A stretch of DNA of 64,000 nt, from contig NZ_JANFAK020000003.1 of assembly GCF_024721315.2 (NCBI RefSeq), forward strand, positions 1-64,000, written 5' to 3'. The DNA is from Streptomyces sp. Isolate_45 (GTDB lineage Bacteria; Actinomycetota; Actinomycetes; Streptomycetales; Streptomycetaceae). Under the pieces are notes generated by a model, which saw only the letters and a program-made list of their open reading frames with translations, ran no database searches and was not told the DNA's origin. Of this stretch, positions 8,211 through 17,178 are shown one piece after another. The number at the start of each line of letters is the position of its first letter. Position 1 is the stretch's first letter. Made by a program: the position numbers and the translations under genes.

Positions 8211-8280
8211 GCGTTGGTGGTCCAAGGAAAGACACCCCACTTCCCGTGGGGGAATGCAGGTGCAAGGCCTGCCCAGCGCT
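8211..8280 (+). tRNA. atypical tRNA-Gly (anticodon UCC) with a non-canonical T-loop
   Basis: A complete cloverleaf can be drawn in 70 nt. Acceptor GCGTTGG (8211-8217) pairs with CCAGCGC (8273-8279) with one U-G pair. The D-arm GTC/GAC has A14, G18G19 and A21. The anticodon stem is CCCCA/TGGGG with loop CTTCCCG, T33 and anticodon UCC (8242-8244). The variable loop is 4 nt and the T-stem is GCAGG/CCTGC. The bacterial glycine identity elements G1-C72, C2-G71, G3-C70, C35, C36 and U73 are all present. Departures: the T-loop reads TGCAAGG, so position 55 is G instead of T, position 60 is G, and positions 37-38 are C and G. CCA is not encoded. A strong terminator follows 6 nt later. It could be a specialised glycine donor or simply the genus-typical glycine tRNA. 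Confidence 0.7.
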
Positions 8281-8286
8281 CGAACC

Positions 8287-8320
8287 AAGGCCCCGGCCTC
8301 CTCATGGAGGTCGGGGCCTT
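8287..8320. terminator. strong hairpin terminator downstream of the tRNA-like gene
   Basis: A 15-bp stem AAGGCCCCGGCCTCC / GGAGGTCGGGGCCTT with one G-U pair and a TCAT loop. It lies between the tRNA-like gene (plus strand) and the end of the protein kinase gene (minus strand) and can serve both. Confidence 0.85.
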
Positions 8321-8332
8321 CGCGCGTCCGGC

Positions 8333-10207
8333 TCAGGCCTCCCGCGTCCACCGCTGGGAGGCCGGCCCGGAGCACGACTTCGTGACGAGACCGCTCTGCA
8401 TCCCGAGGTCCAGACAGCCGCCCCCGAGCTCGCTCCGCAGAGTGCCGCCCCCGCCGGAGCGCCACAGTCGGCCGATGTCCTGCGCGCAGTCGCCCACGAA
8501 GACGGCCTGGCCGAGCCCGTTGGAGTACAGGCACCCGCCGCTCTGCTGGTTGACGAGCTTGAACGTGCCGTCCGGCCTGCCCTGGACGGTCCACCGCGCG
8601 GTCGGGTCCGAGCAACTGCCGTGGTCCGAGGACCCGAACACCTGGGTGACGCACCGACCGTTGTTGCCGTTGCGGTACTGGCCGGTCCCGGACTGCGGGG
8701 GCTTCGGGGCGGGGGGTGGTGTCGACGCACCGCCGCCGGCAGGGGGCGTACCCCCGCCGCCACCACCGCCGGCGCCGTTCGCGTTGCCTCCGCCCGCGCC
8801 ACCGGTCGGGGTACCGGAGCCGCCGACGTTGCCGGGGCCGGAACCGGGGCCGGCTGCGGCGCTGCCGGGGAGGGCGACCGGGGGACCGGCCGTCCCGCCC
8901 TGCCCGTTGACCTGCCCGTCGCCCCCGGGCTGTGCCGGGGACGGCGACCGGCCGGGGGAGAGCGGGCCGGATGGGCTCGCGCTTACCGCCGCGGCCGGTG
9001 GGGGCGTCGTACCCGCCGGGGTCGTGACCGCGGGGAGCGGGGTGTTCCGGGCCTTGGCCTGCGGGGGGATGGTGTACGGCAGGAGCTGGAGGGCGAGCGT
9101 CGTACCGCCCGCGACGACCACGACGGGGACGACGGCGAGCAGGACGCGGGTGCGGCGGCGCTTCTCACGCGGCTGGGGGCGTCCGGTGAGGGCCACGGCC
9201 GCCGGGGCGGCCCCGGGGCCCTTGTCCGCTCCGGCCGGCTGCGGGTCCGGCTGCCGGCCCGTGAGCGGCAGCGTGGGCACGTCGGGCTGCTGTACCTCGG
9301 CCGCGAAGGCGGCCCGCTCGGTCAGTTGCGCGGTGATGGCGTCCGGCCACAGTGGCGGGGTGAACGGCCCCTGCCGGGAGGCGCGTTCGAGGAGTTCGGC
9401 GGCGGTGGGCCGTCCTTCGGGATCCTTGTCGAGGCAGGCCGCGACGAGCTCGGCGAGGTCCGGCTCCAGTTCCCGCAGCGGTTCCAGGTCCGGTTCCTCG
9501 TGGACGATGCGGTAGAGCACGCCGTGCCCCGACTCGTCGCCGAAGGGAGGCCGGCCCGAAGCGGCGTACGCGAGCACCGAACCCAGCGCGAACACGTCGG
9601 TCGCGCCGCTCACCCGCCGCTTGCCCGACGCCTGCTCCGGCGCCATGTAGGCGGGAGTGCCCACCACCATGCCGGTCCGGGTCAACTGGCTCTGTTCGGC
9701 GGCCCGGGCGACTCCGAAGTCGATGAGGGTGAGCCCGTCGAGGGTCAGCATGGCGTTGGACGGCTTCAGGTCCCGGTGGACCATCCCCAGCGCGTGCACG
9801 GCCTCCAGCCCCGCGGCGGCCTCGCGCAGGAGCAACCACAGCGCCCGCGCGGGCAGCGGCCCGCCGTTCAGCTCGACGGCCTCCTTGAGCGTGAGGCCGG
9901 GCACGTACGCGGTGGCGAACCACGGCGGTCGCGCGGCGCGGTCGCTCGCGAGCAACGGAGCCGTGGCCCCGGCGGGCAGTCGGGCCAGGTTGTCCAGCTC
10001 GTGTCCGAAGCGGCGCAGGAAGTCCTCGTCCTCGCCGACCACGGAGGGCAGTAACTGTTTCACGGCCACGTACCGGCCCTCGTGCACCCCGAGGTACACC
10101 CGCCCCATACCGCCCGCCCCGAGCCGGCCCGCCAGCGGTATCGGGCCGATCCGACGCGGATCCTCGGCCTCCAGCGGCTTGGCCCCGCTGCCCCTCAGCT
10201 CCAACAC
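8333..10207 (-). CDS. membrane Ser/Thr protein kinase with ricin-type (beta-trefoil-like) ectodomain
   Basis: 624 residues from a GTG. Residues 20-285 form a Hanks-type kinase: Gly loop 'GRLGAGGMGRVYLG', Lys50, catalytic 'HRDLKPSN' (Asp146), DFG at 163, activation segment with Thr residues, and 'GTPAYMAPEQA'. A juxtamembrane region leads to one TM helix at about 355-376. Then comes a 135-residue Pro/Gly/Ser-rich linker and a C-terminal domain (about 515-624) with Cys-containing, Gln-X-Trp-like repeats ending 'CSGPASQRWTREA', as in ricin B-lectin modules. The likely role is to sense an extracellular glycan or related ligand and phosphorylate cytoplasmic proteins. No PASTA repeats are present, so it is not PknB. 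Confidence 0.88.
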   Translation of the reverse strand: MLELRGSGAKPLEAEDPRRIGPIPLAGRLGAGGMGRVYLGVHEGRYVAVKQLLPSVVGEDEDFLRRFGHELDNLARLPAGATAPLLASDRAARPPWFATAYVPGLTLKEAVELNGGPLPARALWLLLREAAAGLEAVHALGMVHRDLKPSNAMLTLDGLTLIDFGVARAAEQSQLTRTGMVVGTPAYMAPEQASGKRRVSGATDVFALGSVLAYAASGRPPFGDESGHGVLYRIVHEEPDLEPLRELEPDLAELVAACLDKDPEGRPTAAELLERASRQGPFTPPLWPDAITAQLTERAAFAAEVQQPDVPTLPLTGRQPDPQPAGADKGPGAAPAAVALTGRPQPREKRRRTRVLLAVVPVVVVAGGTTLALQLLPYTIPPQAKARNTPLPAVTTPAGTTPPPAAAVSASPSGPLSPGRSPSPAQPGGDGQVNGQGGTAGPPVALPGSAAAGPGSGPGNVGGSGTPTGGAGGGNANGAGGGGGGGTPPAGGGASTPPPAPKPPQSGTGQYRNGNNGRCVTQVFGSSDHGSCSDPTARWTVQGRPDGTFKLVNQQSGGCLYSNGLGQAVFVGDCAQDIGRLWRSGGGGTLRSELGGGCLDLGMQSGLVTKSCSGPASQRWTREA

Positions 10208-10302
10208 GTCAGCCCCATCGGATCGGATTCGGTTCGGTTTCCGAGAAAACTACCCGATGGGTTGCGGGCGGCAACGAAGGCCTCCCGTAAGGCGATTGCG
10301 CC

Positions 10303-10722
10303 TCAGACGGTGCGGTGCATGCCGACGGACGCGGGCGTGGTGAGGCGGAACCCGTACTGCTCGTACAGGTAGCGGGCGTCACCGTCGGCGATCAGCGAGA
10401 CGTACGCGCCGACCGGGGCCCGCTGTTCCAGTTCCCGGACCAGCTCCTCCATGATCCGTTTGCCCAGGCCCCGGCCCTGGTGCTCCGGCAGGACGCACAT
10501 GTCGACGATCTGGAAGAAGCAGCCCCCGTCACCGACGACCCGGCCCATCCCCACGGGTTCGTCATCGTGAAGCACGGTCACCCCGTGCCAGGTTCCGGGC
10601 AGCCCGGCACGGGCCATCTCGGGCGTCTTGGGACTCAGCCCCGATCCGGACCGCAGCCTGAGGTAGACCTCCACCGAGGGGGTTTCGGCACGCAGCGAGT
10701 AAGAGTCAGTATTACTGGTCAC
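10303..10722 (-). CDS. GNAT family N-acetyltransferase
   Basis: 139 residues from GTG. The acetyl-CoA binding motif A is clear: 'DMCVLPEHQGRGLGKRIMEEL' spans the beta4-alpha3 unit with Q-G-R-G-L-G, and 'YLYEQYGFRLT' matches the usual C-terminal motif B. The protein is a single compact domain near the lower end of the family's size. The substrate is not predictable. It stands alone upstream of the kinase gene, on the same strand with about 95 bp between. Confidence 0.85.
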   Translation of the reverse strand: MTSNTDSYSLRAETPSVEVYLRLRSGSGLSPKTPEMARAGLPGTWHGVTVLHDDEPVGMGRVVGDGGCFFQIVDMCVLPEHQGRGLGKRIMEELVRELEQRAPVGAYVSLIADGDARYLYEQYGFRLTTPASVGMHRTV

Positions 10723-10820
10723 CCGCTACATGCTACGGACGGCGCCCGACGATCACCAAGCGCACGCGGCCGGGCGGGGGAGGGCCCGGCGGTGGGCCGG
10801 TGATCGCCGGCGGCCGACGG

Positions 10821-13229
<2,409 letters not shown>

Positions 13230-13415
13230 CGTGTCTCCCAGGTGGTGCGTACGGGGCCTGCGGCGCGGATCCCGTCGGCCTCGGGCGCCGCGCCGGCGTT
13301 CATCACCGTCACGTTAGCCCGGGTGCGCGGAGCGGGGCTTCTCCATTCGTGATCGGTCGCGGCCCACTTCCGACGACGCGTGACGGCGTCCCGCGGGCCG
13401 TGCGAGGGTGGGGTC

Positions 13416-13988
13416 ATGACCATCGACGTTCGTCCGGCTTCGGTCTTCGCGGACGTCCGGACGCTGCTCGGCCCGAAGTCGGCCACCGCCAACGTGTGCT
13501 GGTGCCTGAGCTACCGGATCCCGTCCAAGCTCAACAACGAGCTGCGCGGCCCGGCGCGCGGCGACCACGTCGCCGCGCTCTGCCGTGCGCGGACCCCTCC
13601 CGGGGTGCTCGCCTACGAGGACGACGATCCGGTCGGGTGGGCCGCCGTGGCACCCCGCTCGGACACCTCCTTCGCCCGCAGCCGCAGGATTCCGCAGGTG
13701 GACGACCTGCCCGTGTGGTCCCTGTGGTGCGTCCGGGTCCGCCCGGGACATCGCGGGAAGGGGATCTCGCACGCCCTCATCGCCGGTGCCGTCGACTTCG
13801 CCCGAGCTCAGGGGGCGCCGGTGATCGAGGCCTATCCCCTCGACAACGGGGAGGCCCGGGTCGACCTGACGATGGCGTACGCCGGGATCCGGAAGAACTT
13901 CGAACGCGCGGGGTTCTCGCACGCCGCGGACACCACCTCGGTACTGGCCGGCCACCCCAGGGTGCTGATGCGCCTCGCCCTCCACTGA
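13416..13988 (+). CDS. GNAT family N-acetyltransferase
   Basis: 190 residues; the ATG at 13416 was chosen over an upstream in-frame start because GAGGGTGGGG precedes it. Motif A reads 'SLWCVRVRPGHRGKGISHAL', with the R-G-K-G pyrophosphate loop; 'MAYAGIRKNFERAGFSHA' matches the C-terminal motif. The N-terminal 'NVCWCLSYRIPSKLNNELRG' with two Cys and 'VLAYEDDDPVGWAAVAPR' is shared with a common actinomycete subgroup that acetylates small molecules. It is divergent from the UvrA-like gene, so a detoxification pairing is possible but not shown. Confidence 0.85.
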   Translation: MTIDVRPASVFADVRTLLGPKSATANVCWCLSYRIPSKLNNELRGPARGDHVAALCRARTPPGVLAYEDDDPVGWAAVAPRSDTSFARSRRIPQVDDLPVWSLWCVRVRPGHRGKGISHALIAGAVDFARAQGAPVIEAYPLDNGEARVDLTMAYAGIRKNFERAGFSHAADTTSVLAGHPRVLMRLALH

Positions 13989-14097
13989 CCGATGTGCCCG
14001 AGTTGTGCCTACCCTGGGAGTGGCGGCCGATGAGTGTGAGCGGCCTCCCGGCTGCCGGGCCCGGCCCGGGGCACACACCCCTCCCCGTTTTCTGTGT

Positions 14098-14132
14098 CCC
14101 GTGGGCCGGGTTTCCCGTGCGCGGCCCACGGG
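14098..14132 (+). terminator. first of two tandem hairpins after the acetyltransferase
   Basis: An 11-bp perfect stem CCCGTGGGCCG / CGGCCCACGGG with a 13-nt loop. It precedes a stronger hairpin by about 30 nt. Confidence 0.45.
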
Positions 14133-14164
14133 GGCACGGTCGACCGCGCGGAAGCGGGCACGAC

Positions 14165-14199
14165 CGCGGGGCCCCGACTCGATGAGTCGGGGCCCCGCG
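14165..14199. terminator. strong 16-bp hairpin terminator
   Basis: CGCGGGGCCCCGACTC and GAGTCGGGGCCCCGCG pair perfectly around a GAT loop. It ends transcription from the left; the PRC-barrel gene converges from the right. Confidence 0.8.
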
Positions 14200-14204
14200 C
14201 GAAA

Positions 14205-14282
14205 GCCTGTCGGCCGGAAGCCTGTCGGGCAGAAGCCCGTCGGCCGGAAAGCCCATATGCCGGAAAGCCCGTAGGCCGGGAT
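14205..14282. repeat. five tandem copies of a 15-16 bp repeat
   Basis: Units begin at 14205, 14220, 14235, 14251 and 14267 and follow the pattern GCCYGTCGGCCGGAA(A). Units 2, 4 and 5 carry substitutions (GGGCAG, ATATGCC, GTAGGCC). The array fills the gap between the terminator and the PRC-barrel gene stop and encodes nothing recognisable. Units are contiguous with no spacers, so this is not CRISPR. Confidence 0.8.
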
Positions 14283-14293
14283 GCGGGCCGGGA

Positions 14294-14659
14294 CTACAGG
14301 GGGCGGCCGAACGGACCGCCGATGCCGTAGTAGATCCCGATCTCCTCGCGGTACTGCGGGTCCGCCAGGTGTTTGTCCCGGTGGAACTCGGGGGCGTCCT
14401 TGACCTGCGCCCGCGTCCGGTCCACGTAGATCTTCTCCTCGTCCGCGTTGATGCTGATCACCGTGCTCGCGGGGAGCAGTACTTCCTTGCCGAAGATCCA
14501 GACGCCGGTGTCGACCACCAGGTAGGCGTCCCCGGCCTCGTCGTTGTGCTTGTCGACCTTGCCGATGCTTCCGTCCGTGGCCTCGACCTTGTAGCCGGAC
14601 AGATCGGCGCCCGTGAGGTGGCCCGACGTCGAACGGTAATTCCACATGTTCTCGGTCAC
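14294..14659 (-). CDS. PRC-barrel domain protein
   Basis: 121 residues from a GTG (GTGACCGAGAAC) that follows GGAGGAG by about 10 nt; the ATG four codons in is an alternative. Residues 8-80 form the PRC-barrel pattern 'LTGADLSGYKVEATDGSIGKVDKHNDEAGDAYLVVD' read in part, then 'WIFGKEVLLPASTVISI'. The acidic/Arg tail ends in 'YREEIGIYYGIGG'. PRC-barrel proteins of this actinomycete type are small soluble or membrane-associated proteins often induced by stress; the biochemical role is unknown. Confidence 0.85.
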   Translation of the reverse strand: MTENMWNYRSTSGHLTGADLSGYKVEATDGSIGKVDKHNDEAGDAYLVVDTGVWIFGKEVLLPASTVISINADEEKIYVDRTRAQVKDAPEFHRDKHLADPQYREEIGIYYGIGGPFGRPL

Positions 14660-14846
14660 GCGAAAACAACTCCTCCGGATTGCAGGCGCGGCCCGATTCC
14701 CACCGCGCCTATTTATCGGTGGTCCTCCGGAACGATTTCCATCCGTTCCGGTTCCTCGCTTGCCCAGGGGGTCGGGAGGTAACCCTCCTGTGCCCTCCTC
14801 CCGGGAGCGCATGCGCACGCGTTCCCGAAAGGAGGACGCGGGGAGG

Positions 14847-15170
14847 TCAGTCGACCTGGAGTTCGCCCATCCGGCTCCAGCCGTCGGCGCCCTCGATGGT
14901 GGTGCTGACGATGTCCGGCGTGCGGGTGACCAGCGGGCGCATGGTCTCCAGCGCTGCACGGAAGTGCTCCGACGTGACGTGGGCCTCCGCCGCGTCGTCC
15001 CGGAAGGCCTCCACCAGGACGTAGGTGTCGGGTTCCTCCAGGCTGCGGGACCACTCGAACCACAGGTTCCCGGGCTCGGCGCGGGTGGCGCGGGTGAAGT
15101 CGGAGACCAACTCGGGCCACTGGTCGACGTATGCGGGTTTGACGGAGAATTTCACCACAATGAAGATCAT
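14847..15170 (-). CDS. antibiotic biosynthesis monooxygenase (ABM/YgiN-like) domain protein
   Basis: 107 residues. The fold signature is clear: 'MIFIVVKFSVKPAYVDQWPE' at the start, 'RAEPGNLWFEWSRSLEEPDTYVLVE' in part, and 'FRDDAAEAHVTSEHFRAAL', typical of dimeric alpha+beta barrel cofactor-free monooxygenases that oxidise quinols or polyketide-like aromatics. The ATG overlaps the TGA of the TetR gene by 4 bp (ATGA), so the pair is translationally coupled. With the divergent quinone reductase it forms a plausible quinone or electrophile defence module. Confidence 0.87.
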   Translation of the reverse strand: MIFIVVKFSVKPAYVDQWPELVSDFTRATRAEPGNLWFEWSRSLEEPDTYVLVEAFRDDAAEAHVTSEHFRAALETMRPLVTRTPDIVSTTIEGADGWSRMGELQVD

Positions 15171-15853
15171 TTGGTCATTGTAGGCGGGGACGTGAGTGCG
15201 TCCACCTCCGCCGCGAACAGCAGGGCCGGGTCCAGCCCCATGCCGGTGAAGTGCCCCGCCAGTTCCAGGGAGAGCGCGCCGTGCAGGCGGCTCCAGAAGG
15301 CGAGGGCCGTGCGGAGGGCCTCCGGCCGGGCGTCCGGGTGGCTGTCGGCCCACTCCCGGTGGTCGGCCAGGTGCGCGTCGAGGTCGCGGGCCCCGGCGCC
15401 GGTCGCGGAATCCGCCCCGATGGCCGTGGCGCAGGCGTCCAGCAGGACGGACATCATCTCCGACGCGATCGCGGTGACGTCGTCCGGGGCGTGGTAGCCC
15501 GGGATCGGGGTTCCGTAGATGAGGAAGTAGCGATGAGGGTCCTCCAGGGCCCAGCGCCGCAGCGCCGCCGCGAGCCCGGCCAGGCGCTCCCGGCCGGTTC
15601 CGTCGTCGGTCACGGCGGCGAAGGTGTCGGCGAGGCCGCGGTACGCGTCCGTGACGAGCTCCGTGATCAGTTCGTCGCGGCCGGCGAAGTAGCGGTAGAG
15701 CGCGGGTCCGCTCATGCCCATCTGCTTGGCGATGGCGTTGAGCGACAGGGCGGAGGCGCCGGAGCCGGCGATCTGCTGCCAGGCCTTCTCCTTGACCTCG
15801 GTGCGGACCTGCCGGCGGTATCGCTCGCGCGGGGTCGTGGTGCTTCCGGTCAT
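15167..15853 (-). CDS. TetR family transcriptional regulator (WHG C-terminal type)
   Basis: 228 residues starting at the ATG at 15853, which has GGAGAGG upstream; a longer frame to 15904 lacks a site. The helix-turn-helix is at residues about 36-56 ('LSLNAIAKQMGMSGPALYRYFAG'), followed by a C-terminal ligand domain containing 'LEDPHRYFLIYGTPIPGYHAP', typical of the WHG/TetR_C_33 group. It is coupled to the ABM gene and divergent from the quinone reductase gene. It probably represses both by binding the two palindromes in the 159-bp gap. Confidence 0.9.
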   Translation of the reverse strand: MTGSTTTPRERYRRQVRTEVKEKAWQQIAGSGASALSLNAIAKQMGMSGPALYRYFAGRDELITELVTDAYRGLADTFAAVTDDGTGRERLAGLAAALRRWALEDPHRYFLIYGTPIPGYHAPDDVTAIASEMMSVLLDACATAIGADSATGAGARDLDAHLADHREWADSHPDARPEALRTALAFWSRLHGALSLELAGHFTGMGLDPALLFAAEVDALTSPPTMTK

Positions 15854-15876
15854 GGCCGTCGCCTCTCCATCCAGTC

Positions 15877-15893
15877 GATCGTTAGAACGTATC
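15877..15893. promoter_or_regulatory. candidate TetR operator 1
   Basis: GATCGTTAGAACGTATC contains the palindrome CGTT-AG-AACG with partly symmetric flanks and lies just upstream of the TetR start codon. Its GTTAGAA-TAT core recurs in inverted orientation at the second site (15967-15978), 10 of 12 positions matching. Confidence 0.55.
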
Positions 15894-15933
15894 ACCAACG
15901 GCATTGCCTATCGCGTCGGATCGGCTCGATCGC

Positions 15934-15962
15934 TTGACAGCGTCACCGGCGAGGTTCATTCT
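15934..15962 (+). promoter_or_regulatory. candidate promoter of the quinone reductase gene
   Basis: A perfect -35 TTGACA (15934-15939) is followed after 17 bp by CATTCT (15957-15962). The second candidate operator begins 2 bp downstream of the -10 hexamer, so a bound repressor would block initiation. Confidence 0.55.
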
Positions 15963-15963
15963 C

Positions 15964-15978
15964 GTTATAGCTTCTAAC
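15964..15978. promoter_or_regulatory. candidate TetR operator 2
   Basis: GTTATAGCTTCTAAC has GTTA/TAAC ends around a 7-nt centre and mirrors the first operator. It lies at the predicted transcription start of the quinone reductase gene. Confidence 0.55.
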
Positions 15979-16012
15979 AAACACGAGAAGTCCTAACTCC
16001 CTGGAGGTCGCC

Positions 16013-17044
16013 ATGAACACCGTCGAGCGCGTCGAGGTCCTGCTGCCGGGCAAGGTCGAGCCGGAGGGGCTGGAGCTGCACCGCGGACCCGTGCCGGAGC
16101 CCGGTGCGGGACAGCTGCTGCTCGCCATGGAGGCGACCGGCGTGTCCTTCGCCGAGCAGCAGATGCGCCGCGGCCGCTACTACGACCAGCCCGACTTCCC
16201 CTTCGTCCCCGGCTACGACCTGGTGGGCACCGTGCGGGCCGCCGGGCCGGGCGTGGCGCCGGACCTGCTCGGCAGGAGGGTGGCCGTCATGACGAAGACC
16301 GGGGGCTGGGCCAGCCACGTCGTGGTGGACGCCGCCGACGCGGTGGAGGTGCCCCCGGGTGTCACCGCGGCGGAGGCGGAGACCGCGGTCGTCAACGGCA
16401 TCACGGCCTGGCAGATGCTCCACCGCAAGGCCGGGGTCCGCGCCGGGGGCACCGTCCTCGTCCACGGCGCCAACGGCGGCGTCGGGTCGATCCTGGTGCA
16501 GCTGGCACTCGCCGCGGGAATCCGGGTGATCGGCACCGCGTCCACGCGTCACCACGACGCACTGCGGGCCCTGGGCGTCGAACCCGTCGACTACCGCTCG
16601 GGCAACGTCGCCGTCCGCGTCCGCGCACTCGCTCCGGCAGGGGTGGACGCGGTCTTCGACCACGTCGGCGGCGACGGGATCGTCGACTCCTGGCGGCTCC
16701 TGGCCCCCGGCGGCACCCTCGTCTCGTACGGCAGCGCCGCCACCAGGGACGACGAGGGCTCCGGCTCCTGGCCCGTCCTGCGGCTGCTGGGTCGGGTGTG
16801 GTGGTGGAACGCGCTGCCCAACGGCCGCAGCGCCTACTTCTTCAACGTGTGGGCCGGCCGGGCCTACGCGAAGGACCGGTTCCGGACCCGTCTGCGCTCC
16901 GACCTCACCCAGGTGTTCGCCGCCCTCCAGCGCGGTGAGATCACCGCGAAGGTGGCCGCGGAGATCCCGCTCGCCCGCGCCGCCGAGGCGATGCGGCTGG
17001 CCGAATCCGGCACCGTCGCGGGCAAGGTCGTCCTCGTGCCCTGA
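16013..17044 (+). CDS. zinc-type medium-chain dehydrogenase/reductase (quinone oxidoreductase-like)
   Basis: 343 residues; ATG preceded by TGGAGG. GroES-like N-terminal part ('PGYDLVGTVRAAGPGV'), then a Rossmann domain with 'VLVHGANGGVGSILVQLALA' (residues about 145-165) that binds NADPH. The structural/catalytic zinc cysteines of alcohol dehydrogenases are absent, so it belongs to the QOR group that reduces quinones or enones. The C-terminal 'EIPLARAAEAMRLAESGTVAGKVVL' is diagnostic. It is divergent from the TetR/ABM pair and probably under that repressor. Confidence 0.9.
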   Translation: MNTVERVEVLLPGKVEPEGLELHRGPVPEPGAGQLLLAMEATGVSFAEQQMRRGRYYDQPDFPFVPGYDLVGTVRAAGPGVAPDLLGRRVAVMTKTGGWASHVVVDAADAVEVPPGVTAAEAETAVVNGITAWQMLHRKAGVRAGGTVLVHGANGGVGSILVQLALAAGIRVIGTASTRHHDALRALGVEPVDYRSGNVAVRVRALAPAGVDAVFDHVGGDGIVDSWRLLAPGGTLVSYGSAATRDDEGSGSWPVLRLLGRVWWWNALPNGRSAYFFNVWAGRAYAKDRFRTRLRSDLTQVFAALQRGEITAKVAAEIPLARAAEAMRLAESGTVAGKVVLVP

Positions 17045-17178
17045 GGTGCGCGATATCGCATCCTCAACGCCCCTTACTCCTAGGGGACTTACCGAGTTTG
17101 TGAACCCGCCGGCCGGAAAGGAACAAAACCGTACCGCCGCACACCGGCGCGTACCGAGCACTCCGTCAGGAGGAACAC

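Noticed and set aside
8215..8290. Resemblance of GGTGCAA...CCTGCC to part of a cobalamin riboswitch
   Set aside because: The rest of the riboswitch (B12 box, P3-P6 arrangement) is absent, no downstream gene is available on that strand, and a full tRNA cloverleaf explains every stem.
14030..14185. 51-codon ORF with a ribosome binding site
   Set aside because: It reads through two strong hairpins and its product is a Pro/Gly/Arg-rich sequence without protein character; listed only as part of a possible RNA.
14205..14282. Tandem repeat as a CRISPR array
   Set aside because: Units are only 15-16 bp and contiguous, with no unique spacers and no cas genes.
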